64,000 nt of DNA from Lactonifactor sp. BIOML-A5. GTDB lineage: Bacteria; Bacillota; Clostridia; Lachnospirales; Lachnospiraceae. Made by a program: the position numbers and the translations under genes. The stretch lies in the NCBI RefSeq assembly GCF_009677585.1, contig NZ_WKYV01000005.1, forward strand, positions 62,001 to 126,000, in the 5' to 3' direction. Of this stretch, positions 1-8,186 are shown piece by piece (position 1 is the first letter of the stretch; each line of letters begins with the position of its first letter). Below the pieces are notes generated by a model, which worked only from the letters and a program-made list of their open reading frames with translations, did no database searches and was not told where the DNA came from.

Positions 1-2
1 AC

Positions 3-269
3 TGTGATGTTGCCAATGTGAAGAACTTAATCGCAGGAAAGCAGTCTATGGATATCTTTAAGGATACCCGTGACCTGGCAAACCAGACAGTTAAGATGGT
101 AGATGCTATTATGCAGGGCAAAGAAGCAGAAGTAAACGATACAGAATCCTATGACAACGGCACAGGCGTTATCCCGACCTATCTTTGCGAGCCGAAGGTT
201 TGTACAGCTGATAACTACAAAGAACTGCTGATTGATTCCGGATACTATACAGAAGAAGATTTAAAATAA
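3..269 (+). CDS. Sugar ABC transporter substrate-binding protein, C-terminal part (5' end outside window)
   Basis: The reading frame is open from the window edge, so only the last 88 residues are present. The GTG at 18 is internal. The visible part reads QTVKMVDAIMQGKEAEVND and later YLCEPKVCTADNYKEL, which fits the C-terminal lobe of the ChvE/MmsE-type periplasmic-binding-protein family that takes up xylose, arabinose or galactose. It is followed by a stem-loop and then by the matching ATPase and permease genes, so it should be the lipoprotein of that importer. The substrate cannot be read from this fragment. Confidence 0.8.
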   Translation, partial: CDVANVKNLIAGKQSMDIFKDTRDLANQTVKMVDAIMQGKEAEVNDTESYDNGTGVIPTYLCEPKVCTADNYKELLIDSGYYTEEDLK

Positions 270-281
270 ACATTACTTCAG

Positions 282-309
282 GTACAGGCGGGCATATACC
301 CGCCTGTAC
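282..309 (+). terminator. Intercistronic stem-loop after the binding-protein gene
   Basis: An 11-bp perfect stem (282-292 pairs with 299-309) closes a 6-nt loop, with no T-run after it. It lies between the binding-protein and ATPase genes. Such hairpins usually protect the abundant binding-protein mRNA or partly stop transcription. Confidence 0.7.
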
Positions 310-335
310 TAAATGATAGAAAAGGAGGGAGACAA

Positions 336-1874
336 TTGGCAAAGATACTTTTGGAAATGAAAAATATCACCAAGACATTCCCTGGCGTAAAGGCGCTGGA
401 CAATGTAAACCTGAAGGTCGAAGAAGGCGAGATCCATGCGCTGGTTGGTGAAAACGGAGCGGGGAAATCCACTCTGATGAATGTATTAAGCGGTATTTAT
501 CCCCATGGATCCTATGAGGGCGACATTATCTATGATGGGGAAGTATGCAAATTCAGTAAAATTAAAGACAGTGAATCAAAAGGAATCGTAATTATTCATC
601 AGGAACTGGCTCTGATCCCATATATGACTATCGGAGAAAATATGTACCTGGGGAATGAAAAAGGGAAAAAAGCCGCCATAGACTGGAACGAAACGTATGG
701 AGAAGCTGACAAATATCTGAGGACGGTAGGTTTGCAGGAGTCCTCCAGAACACTGATCAAGGATATCGGTGTGGGCAAACAGCAGCTGGTAGAAATTGCA
801 AAAGCACTGGCAAAAAAGGCAAGGCTGCTGATACTGGATGAACCTACGGCTTCCCTGAATGAAGCCGACTCAAAAGCCCTTCTGGACTTAATGCTGAAGT
901 TTAAGAAGGAAGGCATGACTTCGATTATAATCTCTCATAAATTAAATGAGATTGCATATGTGGCAGATAAAATCACCGTCATCCGTGACGGAAGTACCAT
1001 TGAAACTCTGGACAAAAGCAAGGACGATATTTCTGAGGACCGTATCATTAAGGGTATGGTAGGAAGGGAGATGACCGACAGGTTCCCCAAGCGGGAGAAT
1101 ACAGTAAAACCGGAGGTTCTTCTGGAAGTAAAAGACTGGACCGTACACCATCCTCTTTATTCTGAACGGAAGGTATGTGACGGTGTATCTATGAAAGTAC
1201 ATAAGGGAGAAGTGGTGGGGATCGCCGGTCTTATGGGGGCGGGCAGGACAGAACTCGGTATGAGCGTGTTCGGTAAAAGCTACGGCTCCCAGATCAGCGG
1301 ACAGCTCTTCCTAAACGGAGAGGAAGTCCATCTGAACAATGTCCGCCAGGCCATAGGCAAGAAACTGGCCTATGTCACAGAGGACAGAAAAGGAAACGGT
1401 CTAATCCTTTCGAATCCCATTAAAATTAATACAACCCTTGCCAACCTGAAGGCAGTCAGCAGTCACGGGGTAATTGACCGGGATAAGGAATATCAGGCTG
1501 CAGTGGAGTACAAAGAGAAGCTGAATACAAAATGTCCTACGGTAGAGCAGAATGTGGGCAACTTAAGCGGAGGAAATCAGCAGAAGGTACTGCTGGCCAA
1601 GTGGATGTTTGCACAGCCGGATGTCTTGATCCTGGATGAGCCTACCAGGGGAATCGACGTGGGGGCTAAGTATGAGATTTACTGTATCATTAACGATCTG
1701 GTGGCGGCGGGTAAGTCTGTAATCATGATTTCCTCTGAGCTGCCGGAGGTACTGGGGATGTCGGACCGCATCTACGTTATGAACGAAGGCAAGATGGTGG
1801 GAGAGCTGCGGCGGGAAGAGGCGTCCCAGGAAGTCATTATGGCCCGCATCTTGAAATCAAGCAAAGGAGAGTAG
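336..1874 (+). CDS. mmsA: Multiple-monosaccharide ABC transporter, duplicated ATP-binding protein
   Basis: This 512-residue cytoplasmic ATPase energises sugar import. It has two fused nucleotide-binding halves. The first has Walker [10 protein letters not shown] near residue 40, Walker [13 protein letters not shown], and a degenerate signature ([14 protein letters not shown]). The second has a degenerate P-loop region ([10 protein letters not shown]), a good signature [14 protein letters not shown] and Walker [13 protein letters not shown]. This asymmetric pattern is normal for the RbsA/XylG/GguA family. The start is TTG at 336, placed 6-8 nt after AAAGGAGG. The permease begins 4 nt after the stop. 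Confidence 0.93.
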   Translation: MAKILLEMKNITKTFPGVKALDNVNLKVEEGEIHALVGENGAGKSTLMNVLSGIYPHGSYEGDIIYDGEVCKFSKIKDSESKGIVIIHQELALIPYMTIGENMYLGNEKGKKAAIDWNETYGEADKYLRTVGLQESSRTLIKDIGVGKQQLVEIAKALAKKARLLILDEPTASLNEADSKALLDLMLKFKKEGMTSIIISHKLNEIAYVADKITVIRDGSTIETLDKSKDDISEDRIIKGMVGREMTDRFPKRENTVKPEVLLEVKDWTVHHPLYSERKVCDGVSMKVHKGEVVGIAGLMGAGRTELGMSVFGKSYGSQISGQLFLNGEEVHLNNVRQAIGKKLAYVTEDRKGNGLILSNPIKINTTLANLKAVSSHGVIDRDKEYQAAVEYKEKLNTKCPTVEQNVGNLSGGNQQKVLLAKWMFAQPDVLILDEPTRGIDVGAKYEIYCIINDLVAAGKSVIMISSELPEVLGMSDRIYVMNEGKMVGELRREEASQEVIMARILKSSKGE

Positions 1875-1877
1875 ACA

Positions 1878-3038
1878 ATGGATAAAGCAAAAGTTTCAGA
1901 AGTTGTAAAAAAATATACCATGGTAATTGCTTTAATACTGGTAACACTGTTTTTTACCTGGAAAACCGGGGGAAAGATGCTGCTTCCCCAGAATGTGACG
2001 AACCTGATAGCACAGAATGCCTATGTATTCATCCTTGCAACCGGTATGCTGCTGTGCATTCTCACCGGAGGAAACATCGATCTGTCTGTGGGATCCGTGG
2101 TGTGCTTTGTGGGAGCAGTGGGCGGCTCTTTGATGGTTAACAAACACGTAAACACGTATCTGGCGATTCTCATCATGCTGGGCGTGGGCCTTTTAATCGG
2201 AGCGTGGCAGGGATTCTGGATCGCTTACGTCCGAATCCCCCCTTTCATTGTGACACTGGCGGGGATGCTCATCTTCCGGGGACTGTCCAACGTTGTGCTG
2301 GACGGACTGACCATTGCGCCTATGCCGGATAACTATCTGGAATTGTTCAACAATTATGTGGTAAACCCATTGGGAGGAAGCGGGATTAACCTTACCTGTA
2401 TGCTGGCAGGGGTTCTGGCCTGCGTGATCTATCTGGTGGTTGTATTTAACGGAAGACGGGGCAGAACGAAAAAAGGATATGAGACAGAACCTATGGCAGG
2501 CATTGTGGTTAAGTCTGTAATTATATGTGCAGTTATCTTTGCATTTATGTTCCGACTGGCACAGTACAAGGGAATTCCCAATGTACTTGTGTGGGTGCTG
2601 GTGGTAATTCTGGTGTACGCGTATATTACCTCTAAGACTACCATCGGCCGTTACTTTTATGCGGTGGGAGGTAATGAAAAAGCCACCAAACTCTCCGGAA
2701 TTAACACAGACAATGTATACTTTATGGCATACCTGAATATGGGATTCCTGTCTGCCATGGCAGCTCTGGTAACCATTGCCCGCCTGAATTCAGCGAATCC
2801 TACGGCAGGTACCAACTATGAGATGGATGCCATCGGTTCCTGCTTCATCGGCGGAGCCTCCGCATACGGCGGAACCGGAACAGTACCCGGGGTCATCATC
2901 GGAGCAACCCTGATGGGCGTAATTAATCTGGGTATGAATATCATGGGAGTGGATTCCAACTACCAAAAGGTGGTAAAAGGGCTTGTGCTTCTGGCAGCGG
3001 TTATCTTTGACGTAGTCAGCAAGAAAAAGTCACAGTAA
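1878..3038 (+). CDS. mmsB: Multiple-monosaccharide ABC transporter, permease
   Basis: A 386-residue inner-membrane permease of the RbsC/XylH/GguB type with about ten hydrophobic segments. The family hallmark TGGNIDLSVGSVV lies near residue 65, and the conserved loop AVGGNEKATKLSGI lies near residue 265. It carries an extra charged stretch (NGRRGRTKKGYETEP, around residues 190-205), as is usual for the longer MmsB/GguB branch. It is translationally close-coupled to the ATPase upstream and ends the operon before a hairpin and T-run. Confidence 0.92.
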   Translation: MDKAKVSEVVKKYTMVIALILVTLFFTWKTGGKMLLPQNVTNLIAQNAYVFILATGMLLCILTGGNIDLSVGSVVCFVGAVGGSLMVNKHVNTYLAILIMLGVGLLIGAWQGFWIAYVRIPPFIVTLAGMLIFRGLSNVVLDGLTIAPMPDNYLELFNNYVVNPLGGSGINLTCMLAGVLACVIYLVVVFNGRRGRTKKGYETEPMAGIVVKSVIICAVIFAFMFRLAQYKGIPNVLVWVLVVILVYAYITSKTTIGRYFYAVGGNEKATKLSGINTDNVYFMAYLNMGFLSAMAALVTIARLNSANPTAGTNYEMDAIGSCFIGGASAYGGTGTVPGVIIGATLMGVINLGMNIMGVDSNYQKVVKGLVLLAAVIFDVVSKKKSQ

Positions 3039-3056
3039 ATATGGAGTGAACGGACG

Positions 3057-3072
3057 TACGGCTGATGCCGTA
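3057..3072 (+). terminator. Small hairpin downstream of mmsB
   Basis: A 6-bp perfect stem (TACGGC/GCCGTA) with a 4-nt loop, 18 nt after the mmsB stop. There is no T-run. It is followed by the larger terminator-like structure at 3093-3143. Confidence 0.4.
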
Positions 3073-3092
3073 TGGAGGCAGAAGAAAAATTG

Positions 3093-3143
3093 CCGGCATT
3101 GCAGCAGCGCGAAAGGAGGTAAAACTGCAGCCGGTATTTTTTT
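3093..3143 (+). terminator. Terminator-like structure between mmsB and the GH43 gene
   Basis: CCGGC (3093-3097) plus GCAG (3101-3104) can pair with CTGC (3125-3128) plus GCCGG (3130-3134), followed by seven T residues at 3137-3143. The loop contains an AAAGGAGG sequence. It would end the mms transcript or attenuate read-through into the GH43 gene. Confidence 0.55.
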
Positions 3144-3168
3144 ATAGCATAAGCAGAAAGGAGAAAAT

Positions 3169-6100
3169 ATGGGAAGGACTATTAGAAATGTATTTTTGGG
3201 TATTATCGCAGCCGCGGGTACGGCAATCGCCGTACCGTCTCTGACGGTGGAGGCGGCCAATCCGCTTTTGCCCCTGGATGAGTATATCCCGGATGTTGAG
3301 GCAAAAGTATTCACAAATGAGAAGGGGGAAGAACGGCTCTATCTGTATGGCTCTCATGACGATTATAATTCCGGAACCTGGTGCTCTTACCAGTACAGAG
3401 TCTGGTCTGCTCCTCTGGAGGATCTGGAGGACTGGACGGATCACGGGGTTTCCTTTGCCTCAAGAAAGGGAGAGGGGTATCTCTGGGAGGGACAGGACAC
3501 TGACGGTGTGGACTGGAGCGACACACAGCTCTACGCCCCGGATGTGTGCAAAATCGGTGATACCTATTATCTGGTTACCTGCAATGCCGGGGGACCCGCG
3601 CTGGGGATGGCAACAAGCAAGAACCCGGAGGGGCCGTTCAGTCCTGCCAAAAAAATACTGTACGATGACGGTACCGAGACCAGCAATATCGATCCCAGCC
3701 TTTATACCGAAGGTGAGGGAGAGAATCAGAAGGTCTATCTTGTCTGGGGACAGACAACTTCATTCGGCGGGCAGGGACTGCTGGGGGCAGAACTGATCAA
3801 AGATGAGAATGGTCTGTATACCGTAGTGAAAAAGGATACCCAGAAGGTGCTGTTTGGAGCGGGCAATGACGGCTTTGGATACTATGAGGGGCCGTCCCTG
3901 AAGAAAATAAACGGGAAATATTACATTCTTTATCCTTCCAACAAGGGCAAAGGAGTACACATGATGTCCTATGCCATAGCAGATGAGCCTCTCGGCCCAT
4001 ATACATTCGGAGGAAATATTCTGGATAATGACGGCTGCGATCTGGCAGGGGGCAATAACCACGGATCCTTCTGCAAAATCAAGGATCAGTGGTACCTCTT
4101 CTATCACAGGGGCTTTGGCAACAGCAATATGAGGCGAAAGGTCTGTGCGGAAAAAATCTATTTTGATGAAAATGGAAAAATTGGGGATATCAATGGAAAT
4201 ATGGTACAGATGACCAACCATGGCCTGGGCGGCCCTCTGAGCCCTTATGAAAAAGTAGAGGCTGCCTATGCCACCCACGTGAGAATGGACGGCTATCCCT
4301 CTGGCTGCTATCTCTCTGAACAGGCAGCGGATCTGCATCCTCTGGTAAATATTACGGATGGGAACTGTGTGGAATACAGAGACTTTGACTTTGGCACCAT
4401 AGATCAGGAGCTCCAGTTCACCGCGCGGTTAAAGGCTAAGTCTGGGGGAAGCATAGATATTGTACTGGATGATCCCGAAAATGCGCCTATAGGTACCGTG
4501 ATCGTAGGCTCTCTGGCTTCCTCCGAATGGACAGAGTTCACGGCCCCTGTCTCCAAAGTCCAGGGAATTCATACCGTCTACCTGAAATTCCACAGTCAGA
4601 GCAGTGAAAAGATCTGTGAGATGGAATCCTTCCGGTTCTCTGAGAGAAATGCAATGTTTTCAGAGACATTTGATGGAGATTTAAGAGCCTGGAAAAATAA
4701 AGCAAATTCCAGAATAATCGGCGGGTCACTTCAGCTAATAAACAATACTAATATGACAGCCCGAGATGGAATTGACTGGAAAAACTATAGTTTTGAAGCA
4801 AATGTGAAACTGGAAGATCAGGCAGCGGGGCTGACCTTTAGAAAATCAGATGATAAGAACTATTATCTCCTGTTAATGGGAGAGAACGGTCTGGAACTGA
4901 AAAAGTCAGTTCATGGGACGGAAACCACAGTTGGCAGTATGGAACAGGCCATAGAACCGGGTCAGTATACCAGAGTAAAGATAGAATGCTGCAAGGAGTG
5001 GATTACCGTATATGTGAACGGAGCTAAGAAAGGCGAATTCCGTGATCATTCTCTGCAGTCAGGTACAATAGGATTCTATCAGCCTGAGGGAAGTATGGCC
5101 TCTTATGACGATGTTGCAGTCATGGATACCATCTCAAGAGTAGACAAAATAGAGATCAACGGTATGCCTTTAAAGGAATTCACCGGAGATGTAAAAACAT
5201 ATTCCGTGCCGGCAGACGGCAGCGGGGCAGTTCCTTTTGTGAAAGCTTACTCTACAGCTGCCAAAGTCAGCGTGGAACAGGCCCAAGGGGTGCCCGGAGC
5301 TGCCAAAGTGACGTTTGACGACGGGGAGGATACCTCAGAGTATGAAATTAAGTTTTACACCAGTGACGAGATACAAAGTGATGATTTTACCCGGGACAGC
5401 GTTGGAGAGTTCTGGCAGATAGTAAATCCGAATGAGGCCAATGTTACATATGAGCAGAACAAGGGACTGACCATACAGACGGAAGGCGGGGATCTGGGAA
5501 ATCAGTCCAACCCTGCAAAGAATCTGTTTCTGCAGAACGCAAACAGTGACTGGACCATAGAAACGGTACTAAGTGCCAATCCCGCCTTTGATCTCATCGG
5601 CGGAAACTGGCCTTCAGCCGGCCTGGTAGCCTATGGGGACGATTCCCATTATGTGAAGCTGGTATACCTTCCTAACGGCGTAGAATTAAATACTGGTGAC
5701 GGGGACAAGCAGCAGATAGGCGTTACATTAACGGATCCCAATCAAAAATTAAGATTGAAATTAGAGAAGTCAGGCAATACCTACACGGGATACTATGCCC
5801 TGGGGGAGACCGGGGAATATAAAACCTTCAGCAGTAGGCGCAGTATGAGCGCTGACCATGTAAAAGCAGGCTTAATGACCACCGGATTCATGGCTTCCGG
5901 AAATCAGACAAAGGTCACCTTCTATAACTTTACAGCCACCAACGGCAGTTCATCAGTTCTGCCGGAACTGATACCGGCAGAAGGGGTTGCAGCAGATCAG
6001 AGTGTTATAGAACTGACCACGGGGGATACCGTCTCACTAAACGCATCTGTCGCACCTCAGAATGCTACTTATAAGGATGTGGTATGGAGTATTACAGAAG

Positions 6101-7884
6101 GCGCAGATGCTGTGGAAATCGTAAATGATGTTAAGTCAGATACCATTGTGCTGAAAGGAGTCAGAGAAGGGAATGCAGTAGTGAGGCTGTCTCTGCAGGA
6201 TAACCCTGATATTTACGCGGATTGCGAACTACATGTCCAATCCCCGGCATTAGATTCTCTGACGGTAACCCCGCCTTCCAGAACGGAATATAAACTGGGC
6301 GAGGATCTGGATCTCCATGGTCTTGCCATAGTGGCAAACTATGTAAACGGAACCAGTGCAGAAGTAGATCCTGGGGACTGTGAGATTACCGGATTTGATT
6401 CTTTAACACCGGGAGAACAAACCGTTGCCGTTGCCTATACAGAAAACGGAATTACCAAAACAGGAGAATTTACAGTTACAGTTCTAAATGAAAAGGCGCT
6501 GACAGGGATTCTTGTAACGCCTCCGGCCAAGACGGAGTACGAAGAGTGTGAACCCTTTGACCGTACGGGTATGGTGGTTAAGGCACAGTTCTCAGATGGC
6601 ACGGAGGAAGAGGTGTCTGAGTACGTGTTATCTGATGTGAATACCATGACTGCAGGAACAAAAGAAGTCACGGTAACCTATGAGGACAAGGCGGCAGCCT
6701 TCACAATCACGGTAAAGGAAAGAATACTCTCAGGCATTGAGATTATTGTGCCGGACAAGACGGATTACCTGGTAGGAGAAGCATTTGACCCTGCAGGAAT
6801 GATCGTTAATGCAGTTTACAGCAATCAGGTGAAAGAAGAAATCAGCCAGGGGGCTTACACTCTGGAAGGGTTTGACTCAACAGAGGCCGGAGACAAGACG
6901 GTGGTTGTGTCGTATGAGGGATATACTGCGGAATTCGCAGTAAAAGTATCAGAAAAGCCAGAGGAGCCGGTATTGGCAAAGCTGGTTCTCACACCGCCCG
7001 CCAAGACCGAATATCTTGTGGGAGAGGACGAGGATCTTACAGGTCTTGCTGTCTACGCCTGGTATTCAGACGGGGCCTGCATAGAACTGGAAAGCGGAAG
7101 CTATGAAGTGAGCGCACTTGATACGTCAGCAGCCGGTATTCAGTACATTACAGTATCTTATGAGGGTATGACGGAGGAATTCATGATTGTAGTGTCAGAG
7201 GACACACAGGCAGAGATTCCCCACTGGGAACATGACCGGAACGGCTGGTGGTACAGCAACGGAGATGGCACCTGGCCGAAATTGTGCTGGAAGTCTATCC
7301 ATGATACCTGGTATTATTTTGATAAGTACGGGTACCGTATGACAGGCTGGGTGAATGACGGAAGCCACTGGTATTACTGCAATGAAGACGGAGCGATGCA
7401 GACTGGCTGGTTCCGGGAGGGGAATACCTGGTATTACCTGAAGAATAACGGAATGATGGCTACGGGATGGCTTCTGGAGGGAAATACCTGGTATTATCTG
7501 AGAAATAGCGGAGCCATGGCCACAGGCTGGCTGCTGGAGGGAAATACCTGGTATTACCTGAAGGGAAACGGAGCAATGCAGACTGGCTGGTTCCGGGAGG
7601 GGAATATCTGGTATTACCTGAGAAATAACGGAGCCATGGCCACAGGGTGGCTGCTGGACGGAAAGACCTGGTATTATCTAAAGAGCAGCGGGGCGATGGC
7701 AACCGGATGGGTTCTGGACAGAGGCACCTGGTATTATCTGAAGAACAGCGGAGCCATGGCGACCGGCTGGGTACAGACCGGCGGCAGATGGTACTATCTG
7801 AAGTCCGGCGGTGGAATGGCCACAAACCAATGGATTGGGAAATACTATGTGAATAAAAACGGGGTCTGGACAAAAACCAGATAA
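3169..7884 (+). CDS. Secreted multidomain GH43 glycosidase with wall-binding repeats
   Basis: A 1571-residue extracellular enzyme, predicted to act on arabinose- or xylose-containing side chains. Signal peptide is about residues 1-29. The GH43 five-blade catalytic domain is about 30-365. Its expected acidic residues appear in YIPDVEA (base), NIDPSLY (pKa modulator) and YYEGPSLKK (acid). A CBM6-like domain (about 363-490) and two concanavalin-like domains (about 495-655 and 741-928) follow. Then come one Big_2-like domain, four Big_3-type Ig domains (about 1025-1344) and roughly ten 20-residue wall-binding repeats to the end. The start ATG follows AAAGGAG. It lies just after the mms importer, a plausible partner for the released sugar. 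Exact GH43 specificity cannot be read. Confidence 0.88.
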   Translation: MGRTIRNVFLGIIAAAGTAIAVPSLTVEAANPLLPLDEYIPDVEAKVFTNEKGEERLYLYGSHDDYNSGTWCSYQYRVWSAPLEDLEDWTDHGVSFASRKGEGYLWEGQDTDGVDWSDTQLYAPDVCKIGDTYYLVTCNAGGPALGMATSKNPEGPFSPAKKILYDDGTETSNIDPSLYTEGEGENQKVYLVWGQTTSFGGQGLLGAELIKDENGLYTVVKKDTQKVLFGAGNDGFGYYEGPSLKKINGKYYILYPSNKGKGVHMMSYAIADEPLGPYTFGGNILDNDGCDLAGGNNHGSFCKIKDQWYLFYHRGFGNSNMRRKVCAEKIYFDENGKIGDINGNMVQMTNHGLGGPLSPYEKVEAAYATHVRMDGYPSGCYLSEQAADLHPLVNITDGNCVEYRDFDFGTIDQELQFTARLKAKSGGSIDIVLDDPENAPIGTVIVGSLASSEWTEFTAPVSKVQGIHTVYLKFHSQSSEKICEMESFRFSERNAMFSETFDGDLRAWKNKANSRIIGGSLQLINNTNMTARDGIDWKNYSFEANVKLEDQAAGLTFRKSDDKNYYLLLMGENGLELKKSVHGTETTVGSMEQAIEPGQYTRVKIECCKEWITVYVNGAKKGEFRDHSLQSGTIGFYQPEGSMASYDDVAVMDTISRVDKIEINGMPLKEFTGDVKTYSVPADGSGAVPFVKAYSTAAKVSVEQAQGVPGAAKVTFDDGEDTSEYEIKFYTSDEIQSDDFTRDSVGEFWQIVNPNEANVTYEQNKGLTIQTEGGDLGNQSNPAKNLFLQNANSDWTIETVLSANPAFDLIGGNWPSAGLVAYGDDSHYVKLVYLPNGVELNTGDGDKQQIGVTLTDPNQKLRLKLEKSGNTYTGYYALGETGEYKTFSSRRSMSADHVKAGLMTTGFMASGNQTKVTFYNFTATNGSSSVLPELIPAEGVAADQSVIELTTGDTVSLNASVAPQNATYKDVVWSITEGADAVEIVNDVKSDTIVLKGVREGNAVVRLSLQDNPDIYADCELHVQSPALDSLTVTPPSRTEYKLGEDLDLHGLAIVANYVNGTSAEVDPGDCEITGFDSLTPGEQTVAVAYTENGITKTGEFTVTVLNEKALTGILVTPPAKTEYEECEPFDRTGMVVKAQFSDGTEEEVSEYVLSDVNTMTAGTKEVTVTYEDKAAAFTITVKERILSGIEIIVPDKTDYLVGEAFDPAGMIVNAVYSNQVKEEISQGAYTLEGFDSTEAGDKTVVVSYEGYTAEFAVKVSEKPEEPVLAKLVLTPPAKTEYLVGEDEDLTGLAVYAWYSDGACIELESGSYEVSALDTSAAGIQYITVSYEGMTEEFMIVVSEDTQAEIPHWEHDRNGWWYSNGDGTWPKLCWKSIHDTWYYFDKYGYRMTGWVNDGSHWYYCNEDGAMQTGWFREGNTWYYLKNNGMMATGWLLEGNTWYYLRNSGAMATGWLLEGNTWYYLKGNGAMQTGWFREGNIWYYLRNNGAMATGWLLDGKTWYYLKSSGAMATGWVLDRGTWYYLKNSGAMATGWVQTGGRWYYLKSGGGMATNQWIGKYYVNKNGVWTKTR
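7231..7880 (+). repeat. Tandem 60-bp repeats encoding cell-wall-binding modules
   Basis: Successive units of about 60 bp encode TGW...TWYYLKxxGAMA modules (PF01473-like). The repeats end with the cap sequence WIGKYYVNKNGVWTKTR. Confidence 0.85.
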
Positions 7885-7932
7885 TTGAAACAGGCGGACA
7901 GATCGGTGGAACTTCCGGCAGATCTGAGAGCA

Positions 7933-7968
7933 AGGCAATCGGGATGAAATTACGATTCCCGATTGCCT
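7933..7968 (+). terminator. Terminator hairpin after the GH43 wall-binding gene
   Basis: A 12-bp perfect stem (AGGCAATCGGGA at 7933-7944 with its complement at 7957-7968) encloses a 12-nt loop and is followed by ATTTGT. The T-tract is short, so termination may be partial. Confidence 0.65.
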
Positions 7969-8029
7969 ATTTGTAGTCAAATAATACACCTTAATTCGTT
8001 AAAAAAACTGGATTATTTTACGATTAAAA

Positions 8030-8103
8030 GGACAAAAATGTGCTATTTACAATGTGAATGTATAATTATGCACAAAATAATGCAGTAAATAGCAAAATTG
8101 TCC
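8030..8103. promoter_or_regulatory. Long interrupted inverted repeat upstream of the dockerin GH43 gene
   Basis: TGCTATTTAC (8041-8050) is perfectly complementary to 8085-8094. The outer GGACAA (8030-8035) pairs with TTGTCC (8098-8103). The structure ends at the proposed -35 box, so it may be a regulator site or an upstream DNA or RNA structure. Confidence 0.45.
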
Positions 8104-8125
8104 TATAACTTTAGTGGTATATATA
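8098..8125 (+). promoter_or_regulatory. Promoter candidate for the dockerin/cohesin cluster
   Basis: TTGTCC (8098-8103), a 16-bp spacer, and TATATA (8120-8125). It lies 62 bp before the GH43-dockerin start, and there is a terminator upstream. A suitable AGAGGTG ribosome site follows. Confidence 0.4.
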
Positions 8126-8186
8126 TAGTACAGCAGTAATGAAGTAAAGTAACCCATTAATCAAATTTAATGTAAGAGGTGAAAAG

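Larger units (their letters stand above)
7885..8186. other. Intergenic region between the two GH43 genes
   Basis: This 302-bp gap holds a terminator hairpin (7933-7968), a long interrupted inverted repeat (8030-8103) and a promoter candidate (8098-8125). It is AT-rich after 7970. No coding potential was seen. Confidence 0.7.

Noticed and set aside
3111..3168. Possible leader peptide after AAAGGAGG at 3112-3119
   Set aside because: No ATG, GTG or TTG lies at a suitable distance; only a CTG is present and its frame does not end before the GH43 start.
3760..4338. 192-codon minus-strand frame inside the GH43 gene
   Set aside because: It lies wholly within a well-supported gene on the other strand, shows no domain and no ribosome site; a shadow frame.
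7231..7880. Tandem 60-bp repeats considered as a CRISPR-like array
   Set aside because: Units are contiguous, in frame and encode wall-binding modules; there are no unique spacers and no cas genes.
7460..7933. Minus-strand frames made of SNNTRYF-like repeats over the wall-binding arrays
   Set aside because: They are the reverse reading of the 60-bp repeat units and have no signals of their own.
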